Shown here: one piece after another, positions 25,705-33,727 of the stretch | How positions within the stretch are numbered: position 1 is the first letter of the stretch | Layout: each line of letters begins with the position of its first letter | Source of the DNA: Nitrospira sp. | GTDB taxonomy: Bacteria; Nitrospirota; Nitrospiria; Nitrospirales; Nitrospiraceae | Assembly (NCBI GenBank): GCA_024281365.1 | Contig: JAMXAU010000011.1 | Location: 1-35,603 of the forward strand | Direction: 5' to 3' | Length of the DNA: 35,603 nt | Notes under the pieces: generated by a model | What the model saw: the letters and a program-made list of their open reading frames with translations, nothing else | What the model was told of the DNA's origin: nothing | Database searches by the model: none | Translations under genes and position numbers: made by a program

Positions 25705-27690
25705 GTGCCACCCGATCGCGGTCGCATTCTTCAACAGGCTCAGCTACTGGCGTCCCGCGGACAGTATGATGCGGCGATTGCTGAGTGGAAAAAGCTTGCC
25801 ATTGACAGTCCTGCCGACGGCAGTATCCACAATACGATCGGTGATTTGCACATCAAGCGGAATGTGCCTGGCGAAGCGGCATCGGCCTATCTGCAGGCGG
25901 CTTCGGCCTTTCGAGCGGAAGGAGCCACTCTCAAAGCGATGGCCGCGTTCAAGAAGGTCCTTAAGTGTGATCCGACGCGATATGAAGTCTACCGCTACCT
26001 TGGGGACTTGAATGTAGAACGAGGCCTCATCAGCAGTGCCGTGCAGGATTATCTTACGCTGGGGAAGTATTACCTCAAAGAGCGTCGTGGAAAGGATGCG
26101 CTTGAAGTCTATAAAAAGATCATCGCGCATGATCCGTCAAATCTCAACGCGCAGCAACGCGTCGCAGAACTCTGTGTCCAAGAAAATCAACAGGATGAAG
26201 CGACAAAGGTCTATCTCCAGTTGGGGCGAGAGAAATCAGCACAGGGGCGATACGATGAGGCCAAGGACGCGTACCTTGCCGTCCTGAAGATTGATCCACA
26301 GAACAACGAGGCGGCTCAATTTGTTGAAAGCCTCAAACATGGTGGAACCGGTTCGGTAAACGTGGTAAAGCCGACCACTTCCACATCGGTGCTGAAATCC
26401 ACACCGATGCAGAAACCCACGGAACCGCTTGATCTACTGGCCGAAGCCGTTCGGCGCGTTGCTGAAAAGCAGTACAGCGGCGCCGAAGCCATTTTGAACC
26501 AACTATTGACCCGAGAACCTGGAAACCCACAGGTCTGCCAACTCCTGGCTCGGTTGCATTTACAACGTGGCGATGTGCAAGTCGCAGTAGGAGAGTACCG
26601 ATTTTTGGCCGGAGCTGCGTTGCGTGCGCATGACCTGAATCTTGCGGAATCACTGATTCAAGAAGTGTTGACTGTGGAGCCCAATTCCGTTCCCTTGTTG
26701 GAGCTGAACGGCGAACTGTACGAAGAAAAAGGCGACCACGCAGTGGCGGCGCTTCAGTATGCCAAGGCGGTCGAAGTGTTGTTAGCCCATCCAGAGCCTG
26801 GAATGGAAAGCCTCCACGAGGAACTGTTTGAGAAGGTGCAAACCCTCGCTCCTGATGCCGACTTCGTGAAGCAATTAGCCGAGAGGGTGAAGAAGGGGGC
26901 AACGGGAGGAGCAAATGGGGAACAAGAAAAGGTGCGGATCGAAGAGCCGTTTGCAGATCGTCACGATGAGGTATCGGGGAGAGGGCCGGCAGCGCAAGAG
27001 ACAGAAGAGATCGCGATTGTAGGGGCTGAGCCAGATGCTGTCTCGTATTCGGCAAATATTTTTGCAAGGGATGATGAGCCACAAGCGATCACGATAGCTC
27101 ACGGTCAGGAGACTCAACCTCAGGCTCAAGACATCCCCTTTGCCTCGACAGTAGATCTCCCGGTAACTTCCACCGTGGTCCAGCCGTCAGTTCCTCATTC
27201 AGGCGAGGCGTCGATCGACCAGCTGTCGAGCAGTACATCGACTTTAGACACATCCACCAAGACGCAGAAGGAGCCGGTGAGGGAACCAGCCGGGACGCCG
27301 CCTGACTACGAAACCCACTATGCATTGGGAGTGGCCTATAAGAATATGGGGTTGTACGAAGAAGCTCATGCGGCGTTCCAGGTCTCCATGGGTAGTGACG
27401 TCTTCTATCTCGATTCGGCGTTGATGACAGCCGTCTGCTTGAAGGAAGAGCAACAGTTCGCCAAGGCGATCGCGGGACTCGAGACTGTCCTGAGCGATCC
27501 TCGGTGTCAGGGGGCGAAGGGGCAAGCCATTCGCTATGAGTTAGGGCTTCTCTATGAAGCAGAGGAACAGTGGGAGAAGGCAGCCCATGTATTTCAAGCC
27601 ATTCCGTCGTTTCACGATGTTCCGCAGCGGCTGGCAACGCTCAAGGGAAAACAACGGGGAGCGGACGTCGGGTTTCGATACGCGTCGTAG
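25705..27690 (+). CDS. Tetratricopeptide-repeat protein
   Basis: The 661-residue protein is made of TPR helices in two blocks. About eight repeats cover the first 370 residues (typical cores: GQYDAAIAEWKKLAIDSP, GRYDEAKDAYLAVLKIDPQ). A linker rich in Glu, Ser, Thr and Pro spans about 400-535, and a final block begins at YETHYALGVAYKNMGLYEEA. There is no signal peptide or membrane segment, so it is a cytoplasmic scaffold by sequence. GTG 25705 has GGAGGG seven bases upstream; ATG 25690 and TTG 25675 in the same frame lack support. A similar TPR-linker-TPR layout is seen in pilus and gliding-related proteins, but no partner is identified here. Confidence 0.88.
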   Translation: MPPDRGRILQQAQLLASRGQYDAAIAEWKKLAIDSPADGSIHNTIGDLHIKRNVPGEAASAYLQAASAFRAEGATLKAMAAFKKVLKCDPTRYEVYRYLGDLNVERGLISSAVQDYLTLGKYYLKERRGKDALEVYKKIIAHDPSNLNAQQRVAELCVQENQQDEATKVYLQLGREKSAQGRYDEAKDAYLAVLKIDPQNNEAAQFVESLKHGGTGSVNVVKPTTSTSVLKSTPMQKPTEPLDLLAEAVRRVAEKQYSGAEAILNQLLTREPGNPQVCQLLARLHLQRGDVQVAVGEYRFLAGAALRAHDLNLAESLIQEVLTVEPNSVPLLELNGELYEEKGDHAVAALQYAKAVEVLLAHPEPGMESLHEELFEKVQTLAPDADFVKQLAERVKKGATGGANGEQEKVRIEEPFADRHDEVSGRGPAAQETEEIAIVGAEPDAVSYSANIFARDDEPQAITIAHGQETQPQAQDIPFASTVDLPVTSTVVQPSVPHSGEASIDQLSSSTSTLDTSTKTQKEPVREPAGTPPDYETHYALGVAYKNMGLYEEAHAAFQVSMGSDVFYLDSALMTAVCLKEEQQFAKAIAGLETVLSDPRCQGAKGQAIRYELGLLYEAEEQWEKAAHVFQAIPSFHDVPQRLATLKGKQRGADVGFRYAS

Positions 27691-27699
27691 GAGGCAGCG

Positions 27700-28674
27700 C
27701 TATCCCTTCGGTACACCTCTGTTCACTTGATTCGGTGCTGGGCGACCTTCCAATACGGACGCAATATTCGTCAGGCAGATGAGCCCCATACGTACCCGGG
27801 TTTCGAGCGTGGCAGATCCGAGGTGAGGGAGGAGTACGACGTTCGATAGGGAGGTCAACGCAGTAGGGACCTGTGGTTCCTGGGCATAGACATCCAATGC
27901 GGCACCGCCGATCGACTTCGTCTCGAGTGCGGCAATCAGCGCGGACTCGTCGATCACGGCCCCTCGTGAGGTATTGATCAGAAAGGCCGTCGGCTTCATC
28001 AATCCCAACTCACGGGCTCCGATCAGGTGATGAGTCGCTGTGTTGAGCGGAACGTGGAGTGAAAGAAAATCGGATTGCGCAAGGATCGCATCAAGAGGCT
28101 GGTGGACCCACGTGACGTCAGGGGGAGAAGCAACAGCATGACGGCTGGCGTAGATGACCCGCATCTGAAACCCGCTTGCCCGTTTCGCAACGGCCCGACC
28201 GATGCGGCCCATGCCGATAATGCCCAGTGTTTTTCCTGAGATATCGGCGCCCAAGAGTTGTGTGGGGCTCCATCCTGGCCATCGACCCCCTCGGAGCCAC
28301 CAGTCCCCCTCCACAATTCGCCGAGCAACCCCGAGCAACAACGCCCAGGTTAAGTCTGCTGTCGCATCGGTCAGCACGTCAGGAGTATTGGTCACGATGA
28401 CACCACGCTGAGTTGCGGCGGGCACATCGATGTTATTATAACCGACGGCATAGTTGGCGAGGACTTTCAGTCGTGTCGCTTCGGACAAGAGCGAGGCATC
28501 AACAGAGTCGCTCAATGTGCAGATGACCGCGTCAGCTTCCGCGAAACCATGACGAAGCTCGTCGGCCGTGGGGGGGTGATCTGTCGCTCCTGCGAGTATG
28601 CGGTAGTCCTTGGGAATCGCCTCCAAGACCGGTTGCGGTAACAGGCGAGTGATATATAAGGTTGGACGATCCAT
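27700..28674 (-). CDS. D-2-hydroxyacid dehydrogenase (glyoxylate/hydroxypyruvate reductase type)
   Basis: This NAD(P)-dependent enzyme interconverts 2-oxo and D-2-hydroxy acids. The Rossmann motif is GIIGMGRIGRAVAKRA. The catalytic arginine lies in INTSRGAVIDE, the glutamate in the YAQEP region, and the histidine in LLPHLGSATLETR. The N-terminal RLLPQPVLEAIP and YAVGYNNIDV fit the GyaR/GhrB group, and 324 residues is standard. Glyoxylate or hydroxypyruvate is the most likely substrate but cannot be fixed from sequence. It is divergently arranged with the glycolate-oxidase-like gene next to it, which suggests linked 2-hydroxyacid metabolism. Confidence 0.92.
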   Translation of the reverse strand: MDRPTLYITRLLPQPVLEAIPKDYRILAGATDHPPTADELRHGFAEADAVICTLSDSVDASLLSEATRLKVLANYAVGYNNIDVPAATQRGVIVTNTPDVLTDATADLTWALLLGVARRIVEGDWWLRGGRWPGWSPTQLLGADISGKTLGIIGMGRIGRAVAKRASGFQMRVIYASRHAVASPPDVTWVHQPLDAILAQSDFLSLHVPLNTATHHLIGARELGLMKPTAFLINTSRGAVIDESALIAALETKSIGGAALDVYAQEPQVPTALTSLSNVVLLPHLGSATLETRVRMGLICLTNIASVLEGRPAPNQVNRGVPKG

Positions 28675-28684
28675 CGTGCGACCT

Positions 28685-28714
28685 ATTGTAGGGGAACCGA
28701 CGGTTCGGGGACAA
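28685..28714 (-). promoter_or_regulatory. Candidate promoter for the hydroxyacid dehydrogenase
   Basis: On the minus strand TTGTCC (28714-28709) and TACAAT (28690-28685) are 18 bases apart. The implied start of transcription lies only a few bases before the ATG, giving a very short or absent leader. Confidence 0.3.
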
Positions 28715-28759
28715 CGAGTTCCAGCATCCCTGAATAGTTTTGGCTAGGAGGTGTATGAC

Positions 28760-30838
28760 GTGATGGCTCCCTCTTCTCCCTTGATCCAACCGACGAAATC
28801 TCACGCGATCGCCAATGATCTTCGCGCCCTCCTCGGCTCCACAAAGGTCAAAGACGATGTGCCGACCATTACGGCATATGCCGTGGATGCCAGCATCTAC
28901 CGCATTCCTCCGCAGGCCGTCGTCCTCGTGGAGTCGGAAGACGATATTGCTGCGACGATTCGGTATGCCGTCTCGCGCGGCATTCCCCTTACCCCTCGGG
29001 CAGCCGGCACGAATCTCACTGGGTCTGCGATCGGTTCCGGGATCATCCTTGATGTCTCACGCCTGAATCAGATTCTGGAGGTCAATCGCGAGGAGCAATG
29101 GGCGCGCGTGCAGCCGGGAATGGTTTTGGCGGAACTCAATCGGCAACTCAGCTCTCACGGGCTGATGTTTGGGCCGGACCCCTCGAGCGGGGACATGTGC
29201 AAACTGGGTGGGATGATCGCCAATAATTCTTCCGGCCCACATACGCTTCGCTATGGCTCCGTCAAAGACAATATCCTCCGGCTCCGTGTTTGCCTCACCT
29301 CCTCGTCCTGGGTGGATGCACAATCCTATGCCCTCACGGATCCGTCCCTCGAACGTCCCTTAACCAGGGTGCCGGCCTTGCGGGAGATCTTGATTCTGGT
29401 CCAGGCCCACGCGGATCTCATCGCTGAGAAACAGCCGACCGTGAGCAAGAACAGTTGCGGGTACAACCTGTTTGGGGTCGCGGACGGGCTTGCGCGAGGC
29501 ATGTTCGATATTCCCAAGCTGTTTGTCGGCAGTGAAGGAACGCTCGGTGTCGTCAGCGAAGCCCGGCTGACCTTGGTGAAGAAGCCCTCCGCGACGCTGA
29601 CTGCCCTGATCCACTTCACCCACCTGGAGGAAGTCGGTGATGCCGTGCCGCAGCTCCTGACTCTTCGACCAAGTGCGTTGGAAGTGATGGATGCCAACAC
29701 GCTGAACCTCATTGGGCGGGCGGCACATGGCATTCCGGCAGACGCTGCGGCGACGCTGCTCCTTGAGTTGGACGCGGACTCAATCGAAGTGGATTTGCAT
29801 GAGCAGGCCGAAGCGCTGGGTACGATCTGTCGTCCCTATCGGCTGGCCTCATCGCCCACGCTTGCGTTTGATGCTGAACGGCGGGAGCAGCTCTGGAAAG
29901 CACGGAAAGCCCTGTACCCGACGCTCTACCGGTTCGATCCAAAAAAGAAACCGATCAACTTTGTTGACGATGTCGTCGTTCCGGCTGGACGGATCAGTGA
30001 GTTGATTCGCTACTTGGAAGAATTCTTTGAAGGGCAAGACGTCCCAGTGGCCATCTTTGGCCATATTGGAAATGGCAATGCGCACATCGTTCCACTGTTG
30101 GATGTGAACAATCGTGGTGATTTCGAGAAAATGGTGCAGGCCTATCAAGAGATTCATTCGACCGTATTGAACCGGTTTGGTGGATCGATTTGCGGTGAAC
30201 ATGGAGACGGTCGTATTCGTGCCGAATTCGTGAAGCGGATGTTTGGTGACGAACTCTATGATCTATTTAGACAGGTGAAGAACGCGTTCGACCCTGGGAA
30301 TGTGCTGAATCCCGGCATCAAGCTCAGCAACGAGTCCTTTACCGAGCATATCGATTACACCAGGCTCTCCAAATCTTGCGCCACCTGTGCCAAGTGCAAT
30401 TCGGTCTGCCCCGTGTATGATGTCTTTCAGTCCGAGGACATGAGCTCGCGGGGCTGGTTCGAGATTGTGACGGCGAACGACTACAGTTACCTCGACTCCA
30501 AGCGGGTTGTCGAAGCATGTTTGAACTGTAAGTCCTGTCGCACCATCTGTCCGGCCGGGGTGGACGTGTCGGACCTAATTCTGCAGAAACGTGCGGAGCA
30601 TCCAAACAGACTCGCCGGTTGGATCTTTACGCTTCAGGCGAAGCGTACTCTCTTTGAGTCATGCTTGCGATTCTTAGGAACCACGCAGGGGCTGTGGGAT
30701 CGACCCTTTGTCAGACGAATAGTGGAACAAATCACGGCACCCATCATGAAGCACCTGGCTCCCACGGCCCGATTGCCGCACCAGCTCCGGCTGCGAAACT
30801 GGCGCCACGGCACTTGCGCGAACGGTATGCTCATTTGA
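28760..30838 (+). CDS. Glycolate/D-lactate oxidase-like FAD and Fe-S protein (first part)
   Basis: This protein has an FAD-binding PCMH-type domain (about residues 40-220, with the PRAAGTNLTGSAIG motif), an FAD-oxidase C-terminal domain ending near FDPGNVLNPGIKL, and a ferredoxin segment. The ferredoxin segment has two CxxCxxCxxxCP clusters, in CATCAKCNSVCP and CLNCKSCRTICP. The next gene supplies the CCG domains. Together they equal the fused GlcD-GlcF type oxidoreductases of about 950 residues that pass electrons from a 2-hydroxyacid to quinones. The frame ends in a family-unlike tail (LRLRNWRHGTC), which suggests a frameshift near 30770-30800. The SD AGGAGG is at 28746-28751; GTG 28760 or ATG 28763 are the likely starts. 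Confidence 0.88.
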   Translation: MMAPSSPLIQPTKSHAIANDLRALLGSTKVKDDVPTITAYAVDASIYRIPPQAVVLVESEDDIAATIRYAVSRGIPLTPRAAGTNLTGSAIGSGIILDVSRLNQILEVNREEQWARVQPGMVLAELNRQLSSHGLMFGPDPSSGDMCKLGGMIANNSSGPHTLRYGSVKDNILRLRVCLTSSSWVDAQSYALTDPSLERPLTRVPALREILILVQAHADLIAEKQPTVSKNSCGYNLFGVADGLARGMFDIPKLFVGSEGTLGVVSEARLTLVKKPSATLTALIHFTHLEEVGDAVPQLLTLRPSALEVMDANTLNLIGRAAHGIPADAAATLLLELDADSIEVDLHEQAEALGTICRPYRLASSPTLAFDAERREQLWKARKALYPTLYRFDPKKKPINFVDDVVVPAGRISELIRYLEEFFEGQDVPVAIFGHIGNGNAHIVPLLDVNNRGDFEKMVQAYQEIHSTVLNRFGGSICGEHGDGRIRAEFVKRMFGDELYDLFRQVKNAFDPGNVLNPGIKLSNESFTEHIDYTRLSKSCATCAKCNSVCPVYDVFQSEDMSSRGWFEIVTANDYSYLDSKRVVEACLNCKSCRTICPAGVDVSDLILQKRAEHPNRLAGWIFTLQAKRTLFESCLRFLGTTQGLWDRPFVRRIVEQITAPIMKHLAPTARLPHQLRLRNWRHGTCANGMLI

Positions 30839-31599
30839 TCCCCGACGGAACCAACTCTTCTCCGACTCGACAAGTGGCCTATTTTCATGGCTGCGCGGCG
30901 AACTATTTCGACGATGGAGTCGGCGATGCAGTGATCGAAGTCTTAAAGAAACACGGTGAGGAACCGGCGCTGCCTCCCCAGCGCTGCTCGGGAACGCCGA
31001 TTCAGACCTATGGACATGTCGATCTCGTGCGTGACGGAGCTCGATTCAATATGCGGTCGTTCGCATCTTACGAAACGATCGTGACCGGCTGCGCGTCCTG
31101 TACGCTCATGCTGAAGGATTATCCCACCCTCTTTGCCGAAGGCCCTGAGCGGGTACAAGCGGAGTCGCTGGCCAAGAAGGTCGTCCATATTTCAGAATTT
31201 GTCGCCCGCTCACAGCAGCAGCCTCCCATGGCTCAAGGCTTCGGTGGCACACAACGTGTGACTTATCATGCCTCATGCCATCTTCGTGCGGCAGGTGTGA
31301 GCAAGGAACCAAGGCAGGTGCTGTCGTCGTTGCCCGGCGTGAGCTTTGTAGAGATGCAGGATGCCGACCGGTGTGCCGGTGGTGCGGGGACCTACGTGAT
31401 CAAAGACTATGACACCTCGCAGAAGATTTTTGACCGAAAAGCCCTCGCAATTACGAAGACCGGTGCCGACGTGGTTGCGACGAGTTGTCCGGCTTGCATG
31501 ATCCAGCTCAAGAATGGGTTGCGCGAATCCGTTCAAGTGAAACATGTCGCGCAACTGCTTCAGGACGCCTATCGGGCAGGGGAGGCGGAGCAGAGGTGA
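30661..31599 (+). CDS. CCG-domain Fe-S oxidoreductase (GlcF/HdrB-like), probable second part of the split protein
   Basis: Two cysteine-rich CCG-type domains are visible. The first runs from VAYFHGCAANYFDDG through QRCSGTPIQTYG to TGCASCTLML. The second runs from YHASCHLRAAGV through DRCAGGAGTYVIKDY to TSCPACMIQL. Such domains bind Fe-S clusters in GlcF, LutA and HdrB. Family-like sequence begins near 30785 (KLAPRHLRERYAHL), while the first 40 residues from ATG 30661 are an out-of-frame reading of the gene upstream. The ATG has no ribosome-binding site and overlaps the upstream frame by 178 bases. A one-base deletion in a single fused gene explains this best; an HdrC/HdrB-like two-gene arrangement is the alternative. 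Confidence 0.8.
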   Translation: MLAILRNHAGAVGSTLCQTNSGTNHGTHHEAPGSHGPIAAPAPAAKLAPRHLRERYAHLIPDGTNSSPTRQVAYFHGCAANYFDDGVGDAVIEVLKKHGEEPALPPQRCSGTPIQTYGHVDLVRDGARFNMRSFASYETIVTGCASCTLMLKDYPTLFAEGPERVQAESLAKKVVHISEFVARSQQQPPMAQGFGGTQRVTYHASCHLRAAGVSKEPRQVLSSLPGVSFVEMQDADRCAGGAGTYVIKDYDTSQKIFDRKALAITKTGADVVATSCPACMIQLKNGLRESVQVKHVAQLLQDAYRAGEAEQR

Positions 31600-31672
31600 G
31601 TCCGGCAGCCTAATCGTGTATAGTCGTTCAATACCCGATAGAGGGCCGATGTCATGAGCGAGGGCAGAGCCT

Positions 31673-31951
31673 ATGGTGTCCGTGCAGGTCTTTGGTCAGG
31701 TCTTACAAACAGTCGTCGAAGAAAGTGAGATGGAGGTTCCGGTGATGGCACCGACCACCGTCAAACAGTTGGTGGAACAGCATCCTGCGCAGTTTGGAGG
31801 ATTGCTTCCCTATCTTGCCAGTCGGGAGATTCTGATCACGATCAATAAGAAGATCGGCTCGGAAGACTCGCCTATTGGTGACGGCGACGTCGTCAAACTC
31901 TCTTTTCAGTCCCGTATTTCCTACGACGGCAACCGCGACATTCCAACCTAA
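31673..31951 (+). CDS. MoaD/ThiS-like beta-grasp protein without C-terminal Gly-Gly
   Basis: The 92-residue protein has the beta-grasp order of MoaD and ThiS: VSVQVFGQVLQTVVEES, a TVKQLVEQHPAQFGGLLPYL helix region, then ILITINKKIGSEDSPIGDGD and VVKLSFQ. Sulfur-carrier members end in Gly-Gly, which is adenylated and thiolated; this one ends ISYDGNRDIPT. It may therefore be a non-carrier paralogue, or the tail may be cleaved. The ATG has GAGGGC upstream. It ends right against the palindromic repeat. Its partner is not in the window. Confidence 0.6.
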   Translation: MVSVQVFGQVLQTVVEESEMEVPVMAPTTVKQLVEQHPAQFGGLLPYLASREILITINKKIGSEDSPIGDGDVVKLSFQSRISYDGNRDIPT

Positions 31952-32077
31952 CAGGCCTGTTGACAAAGGCCGCCAGCGGCGTTCTCACGTCGCTCAGAGG
32001 CTCAACGTACGGGACAGAGTACGATTCGCCTCTTCGCTCGCTGCGGCCTTGCTGGACGGCCTTTCTGAACAGCCTGC
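31952..32077. repeat. Palindromic intergenic repeat element, about 126 bp
   Basis: The outer arms CAGGCCTGTTGACAAAGGCC and the inverse of GGCCTTTCTGAACAGCCTG match imperfectly over about 25 bases. The inner parts are also inversely related: GAGGCTCAACGTAC against GTACGATTCGCCTC, and GGCCGCCAGCG against CGCTGCGGCC. The whole element can fold into one long hairpin. It begins at the stop of the MoaD-like gene. There is no coding capacity. The sequence resembles multicopy intergenic elements that I recall from Nitrospira genomes; copy number cannot be tested here. It may be a MITE or REP-type element. Confidence 0.7.
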
Positions 32078-32271
32078 GGTTCATCCAGATCCTGTCGGTC
32101 ACCCCGCGCACCGATCCGCTTGGTGAATGGCGCAGGGTTTGTCGATACATGGCTAATCAACACTAGCCGCCTCTCTGGAGCAGCTCGGAACATCGTGCTT
32201 CTGTTTCGAGGTCAAGGACAGTAGTTTCTGACGGTCAAACCGGGTAAGCTGCGGCGGCCCGAGGGACCACA
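32078..32271. other. Leader region of the SDF transporter gene
   Basis: Together with the repeat before it, this forms a 320-base non-coding stretch. It ends in GAGGGA just upstream of the transporter ATG. I see no convincing promoter hexamers, no further repeat copy and no short gene. Confidence 0.4.
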
Positions 32272-33582
32272 ATGCACGAGACGTCACGCCGGCTTCCGAT
32301 CCCCCTGTCTATCCAAGTCCTGATCGCCGTGATCGGAGGGGCGACGCTCGGCGTGCTCTTTGGCCAAGAGCCCTATCTGAACGGTCTGCGAAACGAGCAA
32401 CTCGGGCAGCTTGGACTGTGGGTGGTCTGGATGCTCAAGACCCTCGCCATTCCACTCATCTTTTTTGCGATCCTCGATGCCCTGCTCCGCACCAGTATTC
32501 CGATGCGTCAGGGGACCAAGCTGCTGGTCATCTGTCTCGTGAACGTCTCCGTCGCCATGGCCATCGGACTGGCCATCATGAATCTCTGGCAGCCCGGCTT
32601 GGCCTGGTTGGGGCACGTGGATGAATTGCTTCACCTCGTGCCAGGCACAACCGTCTCGTCCTCCGCGCTGGCCAACGTGCAGGCCGGGTCACAAAGTCCG
32701 ATCGAGTATCTCGCGTCCTATATCCCCCGCACCCTGACCAATCCATTTGCAAGTAACAATATCATTGGTGTTGTCCTTCTCGCTCTGCTCCTGGGTAGTA
32801 CCCTGCGATATCTTTATGGCAAATCAGACCAGACGAGTGGAATCGTTGTGATGGTCGCGCGGAGTATCGAACGCATCTATGGGTGGCTCGTCTTGATCCT
32901 TGAGTGGATTATTGTCGTGGTCCCGCTGGCCGTCTTTGGTGTTGTCGCCCAGGTCGTGGGCAAGTCGGGCGTTGGTGTGTTTTCCGTCCTCTGGATCTTC
33001 CTCGTGGCGATGCTGACAGGCCTGGCGGTCCACTCCCTTCTCTATTACCCCCTGGTGGCCTGGCTGGTAGGAAACAAATCTCCGAAGCAGTATGTGGGAC
33101 AGGGGGCAGATGCCATCATGACGGCGGTCTCATGTAACAGTAGTTTGGCCACCGTGCCGGTTACTCTGCGTTGTCTGGAACGAATGCGGGTCTCGGCACA
33201 ATCGGCGCGCCTCGCAGCTTGCGTCGGGACCAATCTCAACAACGACGGCATCACGCTGTACGAAGCGATGGCCGCGCTGTTTCTCGCACAAGCGTTGGGC
33301 TATGACCTCCCCATGACAAAACAGGTCTTGATTGTCCTCGCGTCCATCATCGCCGGAGCTGGTGTCGCTGGCATACCGGAAGCCGGGCTGATTGTCTTGC
33401 CGCTGGTCTTGGCCGCCGCCGGACTGCCGGATCAGGTCATCTTGGCCGCGATTCCCCTCATCATGACGGTGGACTGGATCATCGCCCGCGCCCGCTCGGG
33501 TGTGAACGTCATGAGCGACATGCTCGTCGCCATTCTGCTCGACGCCGGAAAGCCGGCACCGGTAACGAAGCCACTTGCTTAA
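32272..33582 (+). CDS. Dicarboxylate/amino acid:cation symporter (SDF family)
   Basis: This is a 436-residue DAACS/SDF (GltP/DctA) transporter of the inner membrane. The serine-rich hairpin is SCNSSLATVP. The unwound TM7 motif, NMDGT in GltPh, reads NNDGI (in GTNLNNDGITLYEA), and the second hairpin is GVAGIPEAGLIVLPL. In TM8, ARARSGVNVMSD keeps the arginine and asparagine that bind carboxylate and sodium, but alanine stands where GltPh has Asp394, which contacts the substrate amino group. DctA also lacks that aspartate. This points to carboxylates rather than amino acids as substrate. The ATG has GAGGGA upstream. Confidence 0.9.
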   Translation: MHETSRRLPIPLSIQVLIAVIGGATLGVLFGQEPYLNGLRNEQLGQLGLWVVWMLKTLAIPLIFFAILDALLRTSIPMRQGTKLLVICLVNVSVAMAIGLAIMNLWQPGLAWLGHVDELLHLVPGTTVSSSALANVQAGSQSPIEYLASYIPRTLTNPFASNNIIGVVLLALLLGSTLRYLYGKSDQTSGIVVMVARSIERIYGWLVLILEWIIVVVPLAVFGVVAQVVGKSGVGVFSVLWIFLVAMLTGLAVHSLLYYPLVAWLVGNKSPKQYVGQGADAIMTAVSCNSSLATVPVTLRCLERMRVSAQSARLAACVGTNLNNDGITLYEAMAALFLAQALGYDLPMTKQVLIVLASIIAGAGVAGIPEAGLIVLPLVLAAAGLPDQVILAAIPLIMTVDWIIARARSGVNVMSDMLVAILLDAGKPAPVTKPLA

Positions 33583-33727
33583 GACAAGCGCTGACCCGGT
33601 TCAGGATTGTCGTGGGGCACTCAGCAGGCCCGCGCCATTGGCCTCACCGTGTTCATTGGGTTGCGAGCAGATCCTTTTTTGAGGCCATATCGTCCGTTCT
33701 CATTTCCAAGAAAAGCGCCGTCAGGCA

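Noticed and set aside
26333-27082. Minus-strand frame of 249 codons inside the TPR gene
   Set aside because: Shadow of the TPR coding sequence; Arg/Pro/Leu-rich without family features.
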